NCBI RefSeq assembly: GCF_013342985.1
Contig: NZ_CP054490.1
Coordinates: 372,001-436,000, forward strand
Direction: 5' to 3'
Length of the DNA stretch: 64,000 nucleotides
From: Candidatus Ruthia endofausta
GTDB lineage: Bacteria > Pseudomonadota > Gammaproteobacteria > PS1 > Pseudothioglobaceae
The position numbers and the translations under genes were made by a program. Of the stretch, positions 9,468-19,513 are shown piece by piece. The notes under the pieces are model-generated. The model saw nothing but the letters and a program-made list of their open reading frames with translations, searched no databases and was not told the DNA's origin. Numbering within the stretch: the stretch's first letter is position 1; every line of letters starts with the position of its first letter.

Positions 9468-9473
9468 AAAGTA

Positions 9474-10466
9474 TTAGTTGTTTAGTTGTTTGAATGCTTG
9501 TTTTAACTTGATTGATAGTTGGTAAGCTACCATAGCATATCTATTATCGTGATTATAACGCGTTAGCACGTAAAAATTCCAAAAAGTGAGCCAAGTTTCA
9601 TTGATTTCATCTTGTGGCAGACTGATAAATGCTAATTTGGTTTTATTCTGAATGTCTTGGTAAATATCCAAACCTTTATTGCGCCAGTACTGAGTATTTT
9701 TTTTAGGTTTGTTAGTGCTTAATCTGGCGTGTTTTAAGTGACTTGATTGAAGTACAATAGGTCTTGCAAATTCACCTCCATCATGCCACTGGTGCTGATC
9801 AAAATAATTAGCAATAGAGCCGATTGCATCAATAGGATTTGAGAATAAATCAATCTTACCATCATGGTTAAAATCAACAGCGTAGTATCTATAAGAGCTG
9901 GCAATAAATTGTGGATAGCCCATTGCACCTGCATAAGAGCCTTGTATGGATAAAGGCGGAATAAGGTTTTCACGTGACATAAGCAAGAACTCTTTTAACT
10001 CTTTTTGGTAGAATTTTTTTCTTCTATAATTACCAAATGCACGTTTCGCTAGCGTTTCTAAAGTTGGATGCGTGCCCTTTTTATTGCCATAGTTAGTCTC
10101 AATACCTAAAATAGCAACTATGATTTCTGCAGGTACATGGTATTTACTTTCAGCGCGTTTAAGCGTTGCTAAGTTATCTTGCCAAAAGTTAATACCATCT
10201 TTAATACGCTGCTCAGTAATAAACAAACTTTTGTATTTATCCCAAGACATGATTTTTTCTTTTTTTCTTTTTTTCTTTTTTTGATTTTTATCTGCAAGCG
10301 TTAGTTCAATTTTTGAAAAAATAATCATCAATTCATTTTTGTTGAATTGATGATTATTTACCATTTTATTAATAAAATTATGGGTTGTTTGAAAGTTGGT
10401 TGCTGGTAAAGTTTTAGCAACAATCGAGTCAGAAAAGCAAATAAGTAAAAGTAAGAATGTGCGCAT
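9474..10466 (-). CDS. mltB: Lytic murein transglycosylase B
   Basis: Cleaves the MurNAc-GlcNAc bond of peptidoglycan with formation of anhydro-MurNAc. The 330-residue product has a signal peptide (LLLLICFSDSIVA) without a clear lipobox cysteine, the catalytic glutamate in ILGIETNYG, then GSYAGAMGYPQFIASSYR and DGKIDLFSNP...AIGSIANYF, all typical of the MltB family. An odd feature is a lysine/arginine-rich insert NQKKKKRKKEK (about residues 60-70), encoded by an A-rich tract near 10257-10283; the tract is a likely site of indel mutation but the frame is intact here. The gene lies between rodA and dacA. Confidence 0.92.
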   Translation of the reverse strand: MRTFLLLLICFSDSIVAKTLPATNFQTTHNFINKMVNNHQFNKNELMIIFSKIELTLADKNQKKKKRKKEKIMSWDKYKSLFITEQRIKDGINFWQDNLATLKRAESKYHVPAEIIVAILGIETNYGNKKGTHPTLETLAKRAFGNYRRKKFYQKELKEFLLMSRENLIPPLSIQGSYAGAMGYPQFIASSYRYYAVDFNHDGKIDLFSNPIDAIGSIANYFDQHQWHDGGEFARPIVLQSSHLKHARLSTNKPKKNTQYWRNKGLDIYQDIQNKTKLAFISLPQDEINETWLTFWNFYVLTRYNHDNRYAMVAYQLSIKLKQAFKQLNN

Positions 10467-11605
10467 TAGTTTTGTAAGTATCTTGGTGTTTTGTGTTTGC
10501 GAATTGCCATGATAATGCCAAAGCTAGACATTAGAGTAATGAGTGATGAGCCACCATAGCTAATCAGTGGTAATGGCACACCCACCACAGGTAATAGCCC
10601 AGACACCATGCCAACATTAACAAAAATATAAGTAAAGAAGATAAGGGTTAAGCTTGCACCTAATAGTTTTGAAAAATTATCTTCTGATTGAAAAGAAATG
10701 ACCAATAATCGGTAAATAATTAGTCCATATAAGGTGAATAAAAATATAACACCCATAAAGCCCAACTCTTCAGCGATCACAGCAAAGATAAAATCAGTTG
10801 CATGCTCAGGTAGGAAATTAAGTTGGGATTGGGAGCCTTGCTCTAAACCCTTGCCAACCAAACCGCCAGAGCCAATCGCAATTTTTGATTGCAAGATATG
10901 ATAGCCAGAGCCTAACGGGTCAAAACTTGGGTCAATTAAAGTTAGGATACGTTTTTTTTGATAACCCATTAATAGATAGTTCCATGCAACATAAGCACCT
11001 GAGGTGATGATTGATGAAATCAGTGCAAAATTTAACCAATTATTTTTAAGAATTTGAACACGAATGCCTGAAAAAAACAACACGTAAAAACCAGAAGCGC
11101 CAATTAATAGCGACGTGCCCAAATCTGGTTGTTTGGCAATGAGTATTACAATTGAAACAATGGCAACAATGGATAAAAAAACAAGCAGTGGTTTTGGTGG
11201 TAGTGTTTTTTCACTCAGAATTGAGGCAATGGCAATAGGGACGATAACTTTCATAATTTCAGAAGGTTGAAAGCGTATAAAACCTAAATTAAGCCAGCGT
11301 TGAGCGCCACCACTACTGGAGCCAAAAATTAAAACCAAAATCAGCAAAAAGATACCAAATAGCATTAAGTAAGGAGAAAAACGCCTAAGTTGATAAGGCG
11401 GTATTTGAGCAATTACCAACATTGCACCAATTGCCAGCACAAAGTGAAGCACTTGTTTATAAATGGTTTGCATAGAGCCTGCTGAGGCTGAATAAAGCAC
11501 AACAAGTCCAAATCCACTGAGTGCCATAATCAGTAAAAATAAAGGCATGTCCATCTTAAAGTAATACCAATAATGGCGTATTTGTGCAATACTTAATAAT
11601 TTCAT
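10466..11605 (-). CDS. rodA: Rod-shape peptidoglycan glycosyltransferase RodA
   Basis: SEDS-family polytopic membrane enzyme that polymerises lipid II for side-wall elongation together with PBP2. The 379-residue protein has about ten hydrophobic segments and the family signatures RWLNLGFIRFQPSEIMK, KQPDLGTSLL, YQKKRILTLIDP, LPEHATDFIFAVIAEELGF and the C-terminal [18 protein letters not shown]. It is followed by mltB and dacA, as in many gammaproteobacterial rodA clusters, although mrdA (PBP2) is not in the window. RodA is preferred over FtsW because a separate ftsW lies at 40267-41400. Confidence 0.95.
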   Translation of the reverse strand: MKLLSIAQIRHYWYYFKMDMPLFLLIMALSGFGLVVLYSASAGSMQTIYKQVLHFVLAIGAMLVIAQIPPYQLRRFSPYLMLFGIFLLILVLIFGSSSGGAQRWLNLGFIRFQPSEIMKVIVPIAIASILSEKTLPPKPLLVFLSIVAIVSIVILIAKQPDLGTSLLIGASGFYVLFFSGIRVQILKNNWLNFALISSIITSGAYVAWNYLLMGYQKKRILTLIDPSFDPLGSGYHILQSKIAIGSGGLVGKGLEQGSQSQLNFLPEHATDFIFAVIAEELGFMGVIFLFTLYGLIIYRLLVISFQSEDNFSKLLGASLTLIFFTYIFVNVGMVSGLLPVVGVPLPLISYGGSSLITLMSSFGIIMAIRKHKTPRYLQN

Positions 11606-11964
11606 AATAACAGCAAACCAACTGATCTAGCGTCAGACAATAGCAAGTTAAAACTTCGACAAGCTGATTTATTGTTCATACTTTCAGTGCCAATACCCAT
11701 TTTCCGAATGGATACTTGTTGTTTTGGATGTAAAAACTGGTGTGTTGTACCTGTGCCGATAATTAACAAATCAATATCATCTTGATTAGACAGGGGGAAT
11801 AATGAAACTTTATCAATATCATCAAGATGAGCCATATCAACTTCACAACAATGATGAGAAGAAATAAAACAAGGAATTTTAAGCTGCGTGTGTGCTAAAT
11901 TAACATGGTATTCTTCAACAGAAACAATACTGTTATGGCTTGCTTCTTGTTGGTTAAATTCCAT
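11602..11964 (-). CDS. Mth938-like (DUF498) domain protein
   Basis: Short protein (120 residues) of the Mth938/NDUFAF3-like fold. The recognisable part is LLIIGTGTTHQFLHPKQQV, then RKMGIGTESMNNKSACRSFNLL, matching the family pattern of a glycine turn, FLPP-like loop and a conserved MDTxxACRTYNxL segment. The biochemical function of bacterial members is not established. It overlaps the start of rodA by 4 bases. The upstream 83-base gap (11965-12047) separates it from the divergent Sel1 gene and must hold both promoters. Confidence 0.8.
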   Translation of the reverse strand: MEFNQQEASHNSIVSVEEYHVNLAHTQLKIPCFISSHHCCEVDMAHLDDIDKVSLFPLSNQDDIDLLIIGTGTTHQFLHPKQQVSIRKMGIGTESMNNKSACRSFNLLLSDARSVGLLLL

Positions 11965-12047
11965 GGAATTATAGCGACTATTTGGCGAATAAAAAATATA
12001 TTATAACAGTGTAAGATTAATTACTTTTTTTATATTAAGAGAAAGAT

Positions 12048-12497
12048 ATGCTAAATTCAAGCAATATAGACATATATGATGCAGATTTATCCAGTGGCAT
12101 TACTGCCTTTGATACTAAAAATTTCACTATGGCATATCAATTATTGGCCCCACTTGCCACAAAAAGCAATCCTGAAGCGCTGTGGCGTGTTGGAATGATG
12201 CAAATGAATGGTTTAGGCATGGTTGAAAACCAACCTTTAGGATTTGAAAACTTTCTACAAGCAGCAAGTCAAGATCATGCATTTGCTCATCACATGTTAG
12301 GTGTGGCATATATGACTGGCGAAGGTGTAGAAAAAGACATTACAAAGTCCATTGAGTGGTTTGAAAAAGGTGCTGAATTTGGCATTCCTGGTCCGATGTA
12401 TACATTGGGCATGCTGTATGAAGATGGTAAAGAAGTTAAACAAGATTTAGAAAAAGCGCAATATTGGTTTGATAGGGCTGATAAAATCAACCTATAA
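12048..12497 (+). CDS. Sel1-repeat (TPR-like) protein
   Basis: A 149-residue protein without signal peptide, built of about three Sel1-like repeats: ALWRVGMMQMNGLGMVENQ, FAHHMLGVAYMTGEGVEKD and GPMYTLGMLYEDGKEVKQD, each with the A/G spacing and the GxGVxxD turn. Such repeats form alpha-solenoid scaffolds for protein contacts, so no enzymatic role can be given. The ATG at 12048 follows AGAGAAAG at a suitable distance. It is 17 bases upstream of gltX and may be cotranscribed with it. Confidence 0.82.
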   Translation: MLNSSNIDIYDADLSSGITAFDTKNFTMAYQLLAPLATKSNPEALWRVGMMQMNGLGMVENQPLGFENFLQAASQDHAFAHHMLGVAYMTGEGVEKDITKSIEWFEKGAEFGIPGPMYTLGMLYEDGKEVKQDLEKAQYWFDRADKINL

Positions 12498-12514
12498 AAA
12501 TAAGAAAAATAATA

Positions 12515-13897
12515 ATGAAATCAAGATTTGCCCCGTCCCCCACAGGCTACCTACATATCGGTGGTGCTAGAACTGCATTATTTGTTTGGGCTTGGGCTAA
12601 AAAGCAACATGGTAAATTTGTACTACGTATTGAAGATACAGATTTAGAGCGCTCAACCCAAGCATCCGTTGATGCGATTTTACAAGGCATGGATTGGCTT
12701 GGACTTGACTACGATGAAGGACCTTTTTACCAAACAGATCGTTTTGACAGGCATAAGCAAGTTGTTCAGCAACTATTAGATGAAAAAAAAGCCTATTATT
12801 GCGAATGCTCTAAAGAGCGTTTACAAATTTTGCGTGAAGATTTAACCAAACAAGGCAAAAAAGCCAAGTACGATGGTTGCTGTCGGGATAAAGGCCTAAA
12901 TGTTGGCGTTGTGCGTTTTAACAACCTAGAAGAAGGGTTGGTGGTTTTTAATGATGTGATTAAGGGGAAAATTTCAATCAATAATAAAGAATTAGACGAT
13001 TTAATTATTGCTCGCAGCGATGGCACACCAACTTATAATTTAACTGTGGTAGTTGATGACCATGACATGCAAATTGATTGTGTTATTCGCGGTGATGACC
13101 ATATCAACAACACCCCTAAACAAATTAACCTTTATCAAGCGTTAAACTGGGATTTGCCAGAATTTGCACATTTACCTATGATTTTAGGTAGTGATGGTAC
13201 GCGCCTTTCAAAACGCCACGGTGCTGTAAGCGTTATGGCTTATCGAGATGCAGGATTTTTGCCTGAAGCCTTGCTTAATTATTTAGCTCGCTTAGGTTGG
13301 TCGCATGGTGACCAAGAAATATTTTCTATGGATGAAGTTATTAAACTATTTGAATTAAAAAACATCAACAAGGCGCCTGCAAGTTTTAATCAGGAGAAGC
13401 TTTTATGGCTCAATCAAGAAACTATTAAAAATTCCAGTGTTGAGAATTTACTTAATAACCTAACTTGGCATCTTCAAAACCAAGCAATTACCGTTACAGA
13501 TACACCTGATATTAAAACAATTGTTCAACACTTGCAAGGTAGGTGTAAAACCTTGGTTGGTATGGCAAGCGAAGTGAAAATGTTCTATCAAGATTTTGAC
13601 ATTCTTGATGAAAAACTCGCTAAAAAACACTTTAAAGATAAAGCACCACTCAAGCACTTACTTACAAAACTAAAAGCCCTAAGCACTTGGCAAGCCAACA
13701 ACATTAAACAAGCTATTAAAGAGGTGTGCTTTGAACTTAACATCAGTTTTAGTAAAGTAGGTCAACCTTTTAGGCTTGCACTAAGTGGTAACGGAAATGC
13801 AGGTAGTATCGACATTGTAGCTGAGTTAATTGGCAAAGATAAAGCATTATCACGCTTAAAAATGGCAATTGATTTTTTAAAAAACAGCCGTTACTAA
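12515..13897 (+). CDS. gltX: Glutamate--tRNA ligase
   Basis: Class Ic synthetase charging tRNA-Glu (and possibly tRNA-Gln if an amidotransferase route exists). The 460-residue protein opens with MKSRFAPSPTGYLHIGGARTA containing the HIGH motif as HIGG, and has the KMSKS equivalent in GTRLSKRHGAVSV (about residue 238-250). The zinc-binding region shows YYCECSKERLQ...KYDGCCRD. Length is usual for the discriminating bacterial enzyme. It is intact and is followed by the RTX remnant. Confidence 0.96.
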   Translation: MKSRFAPSPTGYLHIGGARTALFVWAWAKKQHGKFVLRIEDTDLERSTQASVDAILQGMDWLGLDYDEGPFYQTDRFDRHKQVVQQLLDEKKAYYCECSKERLQILREDLTKQGKKAKYDGCCRDKGLNVGVVRFNNLEEGLVVFNDVIKGKISINNKELDDLIIARSDGTPTYNLTVVVDDHDMQIDCVIRGDDHINNTPKQINLYQALNWDLPEFAHLPMILGSDGTRLSKRHGAVSVMAYRDAGFLPEALLNYLARLGWSHGDQEIFSMDEVIKLFELKNINKAPASFNQEKLLWLNQETIKNSSVENLLNNLTWHLQNQAITVTDTPDIKTIVQHLQGRCKTLVGMASEVKMFYQDFDILDEKLAKKHFKDKAPLKHLLTKLKALSTWQANNIKQAIKEVCFELNISFSKVGQPFRLALSGNGNAGSIDIVAELIGKDKALSRLKMAIDFLKNSRY

Positions 13898-14032
13898 ATA
13901 AGCACACTCCTTACCACCAATAAAACGAATAGTTGAGATGGTTATTTAAAGCCTATATCAGATTGTCAGCACACATCGCGTAGAAAGAGTCGGCTTAACT
14001 AGGATTAAAAAAGAGTATAAATGTAAAACCTA

Positions 14033-14961
14033 TTGATTCTTAGGTCTCAGTTAGCTTGTGAGTCTTCTGCTGATTTGGATAGTAATGACGATGGTATTAT
14101 TAATCAAGACGATATTAAATTTAATAATCTTAGATTATGGCAAGACACTAACCAAAATGGCATCAGCCAACAAGATGAACTTAATTTTACTAAAAGTGAT
14201 GGCACTATTGGCAAAGCAAGAGAGTTGTTTGTAGATCAAAATGAATTTTATTCTAAATTTGTTACAGTATAGTGAGCATTGCAAATGCTAAATTCAATCT
14301 TAAAGGTTGGTCTATGTGCGTGATTTAGTAGGGGCGATGAGTGAGGATACCATTCTTAGTAGGGTATTTGGTTGATGATGGTGTTGATTTAGATAATCTA
14401 AATATTGCGATAACCATCATTTTGAATTAAAGCATAATGATGCTATTACGCTATTAACTAAATTTAACGAAATATATGGTACTAAATTAGCCGATTTGGA
14501 TTTGATTATCATGCTTTTTTAGAATAAAATTGCATCATTATTTATAGATATGAATAATGATGCAATTGATAATTTTTTAGCTAATAACAACTTTAACAAT
14601 TTTGTTTTAACGCATGAAGATACAATAACTAAAACTAAAGCCAATGTAGCAACTACATTTTCTGGCTCTAGTATAGTGACGATACAATTATTGGTGGTAT
14701 TCATAATGACATCCTAAATGCTGGCAGAGGTATAATGACAAACAAAGTCACAGGCGGATACCTATATCTTTAATCTTGGCGATGGTCAGTTAGAAGTGAT
14801 GGATGTGAATGGTTATGATGTGCTTAAATTTGAGAAAATATCAATATGCAAGATGTAGAGCTATACCAAGATGACACTTATATTATATTTATTTAGAGAT
14901 TTTAGACACAGGCGATAAAGTAAGGTTTGAAGCCAGTGATTGTATACAGTTTAAAAAATAA
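14033..14961 (+). pseudogene. Remnant of an RTX / hemolysin-type calcium-binding protein
   Basis: Scattered plus-strand pieces in different frames belong to one large RTX-type protein. 14060-14270 reads ADLDSNDDGIINQDDIKFNN and LRLWQDTNQNGISQQDEL, the double DxNxDG calcium loop found ahead of RTX repeats, ending in FTKSDGTIG. Further on come VRDLVGAMSEDTILSRVFG, then near 14675-14735 DDTIIGGIHNDILNAGRG (an RTX nonapeptide pair), then DTYIFNLGDGQLEVMDVNGYD and TGDKVRFEASDCIQF at the end. Stops and frameshifts separate the parts, and far too few repeats remain for a working toxin. The parts are in the order of an intact protein, so this is a collapsed gene. RTX toxin-related genes are known in related mussel symbionts. 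Confidence 0.78.
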
Positions 14962-14987
14962 TCTCCTAAGTGGTTTGATATAAAAAT

Positions 14988-17507
14988 ATGGTGGATTTAT
15001 CAATATTTAAAACGCAATACCAAGCACTACAAGACTCAATTAAGGCGGATTTTTTAAATAATCCGGAGGCGGTTCAAACATTTGTATTGGCTAGAAGTGA
15101 AGGGGTTGATCAATTACTTAAGGACATTTGGCAAAGTTTTAATCTTTCAAGCCAGTTATGCTTGGTGGCTGTTGGTGGTTATGGTAGGAAGGAACTACAT
15201 CCGTATTCGGATATAGATTTGTTGATTTTAATTCCTAATGGTGCACATGACACTTATCATAAAAATATTGCTAGCTTTTTAACATTTTTATGGGATGTTG
15301 ATTTAGAAGTAGGACATGCAACTCGGGATTTGAAAGATTGCATTAGTATGATTGATGATCTTAGTGTGGTGACTAATTTATTAGAATCTCGCGTTATCTT
15401 AGGTAAAAAGTCTTTGTTTTTTAAGATGAAGGCTGTGATTAAATCTAGTGTTTGGTCAAGCCAATCATTTTTAGCTGGAAAGCAAAAAGAGCAGCACAAT
15501 CGCCACCAAAACCTCTCCAATACTGCTTATAACTTAGAGCCAAATATCAAGCAAAGTCCTGGCGGTCTTAGAGATATCCAAACAGTTGTTTGGGTAGCAA
15601 AGTGGTATTTTAATGTTAATACTTTGTTTGAACTGATCGATAAGCAATATTTAACAACCACTGAGTATGAGTTATTAAAAACATCTCAATTATTTTTATT
15701 CAAGGTTAGATTTGCACTGCATATTATCGCTAATCGGCGTGAAGACAGGCTTGCATTCCAATACCAAAAATCTGTGGCAACCATGCTGGGTTATGTTGAT
15801 GGGGATTCTTTGGCGGTTGAGGCTTTCATGAAGGATTACTATCAAACTGTGACTAGGGTGTCGCGTCTTAATGATATTTTGTTGCAATTATTAGAAGATG
15901 AAATTTTAAACATGCAACATTTGAATAGCCGTTTTATGATTAGTCATGGTTATATTCATTCAATTGATACGCAAATTTTTATCCAAACATCATCTGCTTT
16001 TATTGAAATTTTTTTACTCATTGCTAAACATAATTATGTGCGCGGCATTAGTGCAAAAACGCTTAGACAAATGCAAAATAGCATTGACTTAATTGATTTT
16101 GATTATTACAAAAAGCGCGAGAATAACCGTCTATTTATTGAACTATTACAGCAAAATCAAGGGGTTAATAAGGCGTTAAAACTCATGAATCGTTATGGTA
16201 TTCTAGAGCACTACATTCCTGCTTTTGGTAAGATTATAGGGCTGATGCAGTACGATTTATTTCATGCTTATACAGTGGATCAGCATACATTGTTTGTGAT
16301 TCGCAATCTGAGGCGTTTTTTCGTACCTGAGTTTGCCAAGGAGTTTACACTTTGTAGTGAGATAGCACAAGGCATCCAAAAACCAGAATTACTATTATTG
16401 GCAGGGCTTTTTCATGATATCGCTAAAGGCAGGGATGGGGAGCATGCTCAGTTAGGTGCAATTGATGCGCGTGAATTTTGCCAGCACCATCAATTAAAAA
16501 CAAGCGATACTGACCTAGTTTCAAAATTAGTTGAAAAACATTTACTTATGTCAGTGGTTGCGCAAAAGCAAGATATTGGTGATTTTGAAGTGATTGAGCG
16601 TTTTGCTAAGCAAGTGGGCACGGTTGAATTTTTAGAATTTTTGTATTTATTAACAAATGCTGATATTCGTGCAACAAAAGATGATTTGTGGAATAGTTGG
16701 AAAGATTCTTTACTAAAAAAATTATTTTACAATACCAAAAAACACCTAGAAAGTAGCAATAGTCAGTACCCAAGTGTAGACCAAAGAATACAAGATATTA
16801 AGCAAACTATTATTAAGGATTCTATTGCTCAGGGTTATCAAATGAGTGATGTTGAGAAGATATTATCAACTCTGCCTAAAGACTATTATTTACGTTATGA
16901 AGTTGACGATATTTTATGGCATTTGAGTTTTGCCACTAAAACAATCTTGGATAAAATTATTGTTAGCTCTAAAATTTCACAACATAATGTGGTTGATATT
17001 TTTGTGCTATGTGATGATTTTAGAGGTTTATTCTTTAAATTAATTAGTATTCTTGAAAGACTAGGTCTTGATATTGTGGATGCTAAAATCCTAACCACAA
17101 GGGATAGGAAAGTTTATAACACGATTAGTGTTTTGCAAGATGCAGTACTTGAGCATATCAATATAAATCAAGAAATCGAAAATGAATTGAATGATTTGAA
17201 TGTGAGCGTAAGAACAACCCATGATATATACACGCATCGACACTTTGATCATAAAATGAAAGTCAGTTTTAGTGTGAATGAACAGTGGAACTTAACCCAA
17301 TTAGAAATTAATGTGATCGACAAGCAGGGCATACTTTCTAATATTGCCTATGTTTTCTTTGAATTAGATATCTCATTAATTAATGCCAGAATTGCCACTA
17401 TGGGGGAAAGGGTTGAAGATGTGTTCTTTATTAACAACGCTAAAAATCAGCCATTGAACATGGCAGAACAATCAGTGCTTAAAGAAGCTTTGGAAGAAAG
17501 ATTGTAA
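14988..17507 (+). CDS. glnD: Bifunctional uridylyltransferase/uridylyl-removing enzyme GlnD
   Basis: Nitrogen sensor that uridylylates and deuridylylates PII according to glutamine level. The 839-residue protein has the nucleotidyltransferase motif GGYGRKELHPYSDIDLLIL (about 61-79), an HD domain with LLAGLFHDIAKGRDGEHAQ (about 475-493), and two C-terminal ACT domains (VDIFVLCDDFRGLFFKLISI and INVIDKQGILSNIAYVFF). The length is slightly under the usual 860-890. No PII gene is in the window, but glnA with a conserved adenylylation tyrosine (36815-38230) is, so the classical cascade probably operates. Confidence 0.95.
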   Translation: MVDLSIFKTQYQALQDSIKADFLNNPEAVQTFVLARSEGVDQLLKDIWQSFNLSSQLCLVAVGGYGRKELHPYSDIDLLILIPNGAHDTYHKNIASFLTFLWDVDLEVGHATRDLKDCISMIDDLSVVTNLLESRVILGKKSLFFKMKAVIKSSVWSSQSFLAGKQKEQHNRHQNLSNTAYNLEPNIKQSPGGLRDIQTVVWVAKWYFNVNTLFELIDKQYLTTTEYELLKTSQLFLFKVRFALHIIANRREDRLAFQYQKSVATMLGYVDGDSLAVEAFMKDYYQTVTRVSRLNDILLQLLEDEILNMQHLNSRFMISHGYIHSIDTQIFIQTSSAFIEIFLLIAKHNYVRGISAKTLRQMQNSIDLIDFDYYKKRENNRLFIELLQQNQGVNKALKLMNRYGILEHYIPAFGKIIGLMQYDLFHAYTVDQHTLFVIRNLRRFFVPEFAKEFTLCSEIAQGIQKPELLLLAGLFHDIAKGRDGEHAQLGAIDAREFCQHHQLKTSDTDLVSKLVEKHLLMSVVAQKQDIGDFEVIERFAKQVGTVEFLEFLYLLTNADIRATKDDLWNSWKDSLLKKLFYNTKKHLESSNSQYPSVDQRIQDIKQTIIKDSIAQGYQMSDVEKILSTLPKDYYLRYEVDDILWHLSFATKTILDKIIVSSKISQHNVVDIFVLCDDFRGLFFKLISILERLGLDIVDAKILTTRDRKVYNTISVLQDAVLEHININQEIENELNDLNVSVRTTHDIYTHRHFDHKMKVSFSVNEQWNLTQLEINVIDKQGILSNIAYVFFELDISLINARIATMGERVEDVFFINNAKNQPLNMAEQSVLKEALEERL

Positions 17508-17531
17508 AAAGATATTGTACGAGTTAAATGA

Positions 17532-17540
17532 TGATATAAT
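17532..17540 (+). promoter_or_regulatory. Extended -10 promoter for trxA
   Basis: TGATATAAT (TGn followed by a perfect TATAAT at 17535-17540) lies 62 bases before the trxA ATG, in the gap after glnD. A -35 element is not clear: TTGTAC at 17515-17520 is only 14 bases upstream, but an extended -10 can work without a good -35. A start of transcription near 17547 is expected. Confidence 0.55.
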
Positions 17541-17602
17541 TTCACGCAATCAGCAGTCCTGCCTGTTTCTTTTTTTCATTTCAGATTAACATTACAAAAA
17601 AT

Positions 17603-17929
17603 ATGAACGATAAAATTAAAGTAGTGACTGACGCCTCTTTTGAAACAGATGTTGTTAACTCATCACAAGTGATATTGGTAGATTTTTGGGCTGAATGGTG
17701 TGGGCCATGCAAGGCATTAGCACCTGTATTAGATGAAATTGCTGACGAATATGATGGTAAAGTCATTATTGCCAAAGTTAATATAGACGAGAATAACCAA
17801 ACACCGCCAAAGTACGGTATTCGTGGCATTCCAACGATATTATTATTTTCTGACGGTGCCGTTCAAGCAACCAAAATGGGTGCGCTTTCAAAAGCAGAAC
17901 TTAGTGCGTTTATTGACGCCAATATTTAA
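17603..17929 (+). CDS. trxA: Thioredoxin
   Basis: Small cytoplasmic thiol-disulfide reductant, 108 residues, with the active site [19 protein letters not shown] (WCGPC at about 32-36), the cis-proline in [11 protein letters not shown], and a terminal [15 protein letters not shown]. Length and motif match TrxA exactly. It is followed at about 120 bases by rho, the trxA-rho order conserved in gammaproteobacteria. No thioredoxin reductase is present nearby. Confidence 0.97.
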   Translation: MNDKIKVVTDASFETDVVNSSQVILVDFWAEWCGPCKALAPVLDEIADEYDGKVIIAKVNIDENNQTPPKYGIRGIPTILLFSDGAVQATKMGALSKAELSAFIDANI

Positions 17930-18047
17930 AAAACTAAATAACTGATTGTTTTTATCTTAAATAGTCAGTTTAACAAAATCTTCTAGCGCTTTAGGCACGT
18001 ATCTCTAGTTAAGTGAAAAATGCTTAACCCTTAATATGGACACATTT

Positions 18048-19310
18048 ATGAAATTATCAGAACTTAAAAAATTTAGCCCAGAAGAGTTATTAGAATTAGC
18101 ACAATCTCTAGGTGCAGAAAATATTTCTAGAGCTAAAAAGCAAACCTTAATTTTCATTATTCTTAAAGCTAAAGCGGCTAATGATGAGGAGGTGTTGGGC
18201 GATGGTGTTTTGGAAGTGTTGCAAGATGGCTATGGATTTTTAAGATCAAGTGATGATTCTTACACCTCGGGTGCAGATGATATTTATATTTCACCTAATC
18301 AGATTAGACGTTTTAATTTATCAACTGGTGATTTGGTTGCAGGAAAAATTAGAGCACCTAAAAAAGGTGAAAAGTATTTTGCTTTAATTAAAGTATTAGA
18401 AGTGAACGGCGAAGATCCAGATAATGTTAGAAACAGGGTGCCATTCGTCTCTCTAACACCTATTCATCCTAATGAAAGACTCAATTTAGAAATCGGTAAT
18501 GGCGGCACTGAAGATATTACTGCCAGAGTGATTGATCTTGTTTCACCTTTTGGCAAAGGTCAAAGGGGCTTGTTAGTTGCACCACCTAAGGCAGGCAAAA
18601 CCATGATTATGCAAAATATTGCCACGTCTATTTCAGTCAATCATCCAGAATGTGAACTGATTGTACTTTTGATTGATGAGCGCCCTGAAGAAGTGACAGA
18701 AATGGCTCGCACTGTTCGTGGTGAAGTGATTGCTTCAACATTTGATGAATCAGCAAAACGCCATGTACAAGTAGCTGAAATGGTGATTCAAAAAGCCAAA
18801 CGACGTGCAGAACAACGCAAAGAGGTGATTATTTTACTAGATTCAATCACACGCTTGGCACGCGCTTATAATACAATTGCCCCTTCATCAGGTAAGGTAT
18901 TAACAGGCGGTGTTGATGCTAATGCACTACAACGCCCCAAACGTTTTTTTGGTGCAGCTAGAAATATTGAAAATGGTGGAAGTATTACCATTATTGCCAC
19001 TGCATTGATTGATACTGGTTCAAAAATGGATGAAGTTATTTATCAAGAGTTTAAAGGAACGGGCAATATGGAGCTTCATTTAGAAAAACGTTTGAGTGAA
19101 AAGCGAATTTTTCCAGCAATTAATATTAATGCTTCCGGCACGCGCCGCGAAGAGCTAATTACTGATGAAAAAGAATTACAAAAAATGTGGATTTTACGCA
19201 AAATTCTCCATCCTATGGATACCGTTGAGGCGGCTGAATTCTTAATTGATCGCTTAAAATTAACCAAAACCAATGATGAGTTTTTTGCTTCAATGTCGCA
19301 AAAGAAGTAA
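18048..19310 (+). CDS. rho: Transcription termination factor Rho
   Basis: Hexameric RNA helicase that ends transcription at Rho-dependent sites. The start at 18048 ([17 protein letters not shown]) aligns with the family; an in-frame ATG 12 bases upstream (18036) is possible. The cold-shock RNA-binding domain is seen in [20 protein letters not shown] and [15 protein letters not shown], the Walker A region in [13 protein letters not shown], Walker B in [14 protein letters not shown], and the R-loop/Q-loop region after [20 protein letters not shown]. About 420 residues, the E. coli length. The 100-base leader may carry the usual Rho autoregulation, but I see no specific element. Confidence 0.97.
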   Translation: MKLSELKKFSPEELLELAQSLGAENISRAKKQTLIFIILKAKAANDEEVLGDGVLEVLQDGYGFLRSSDDSYTSGADDIYISPNQIRRFNLSTGDLVAGKIRAPKKGEKYFALIKVLEVNGEDPDNVRNRVPFVSLTPIHPNERLNLEIGNGGTEDITARVIDLVSPFGKGQRGLLVAPPKAGKTMIMQNIATSISVNHPECELIVLLIDERPEEVTEMARTVRGEVIASTFDESAKRHVQVAEMVIQKAKRRAEQRKEVIILLDSITRLARAYNTIAPSSGKVLTGGVDANALQRPKRFFGAARNIENGGSITIIATALIDTGSKMDEVIYQEFKGTGNMELHLEKRLSEKRIFPAININASGTRREELITDEKELQKMWILRKILHPMDTVEAAEFLIDRLKLTKTNDEFFASMSQKK

Positions 19311-19513
19311 TAAATTGATTTTAAAAAATCATTGTTTAATTATTCCGCGCACTTATCAATTGCTTTAAGTATACTCAAGGAGACTAGCACACCAATACAA
19401 TTTATGAAGTTCATAGAACAGCATTTTTTCCTGAGAAATGTACTCTTTCTCACCTCTCAAGGAGGCACTGAAAAGAGCGAATTTCCTAGACTACACTGGG
19501 TTACTCTTAAAAT

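Noticed and set aside
14519-14704. Minus-strand 61-codon frame over the RTX remnant
   Set aside because: Antisense to clear RTX coding pieces; no independent support.
17935-17975. Hairpin-like ACTGA...TCAGT between trxA and rho as a terminator
   Set aside because: Only six base pairs with a long loop and no T tail.
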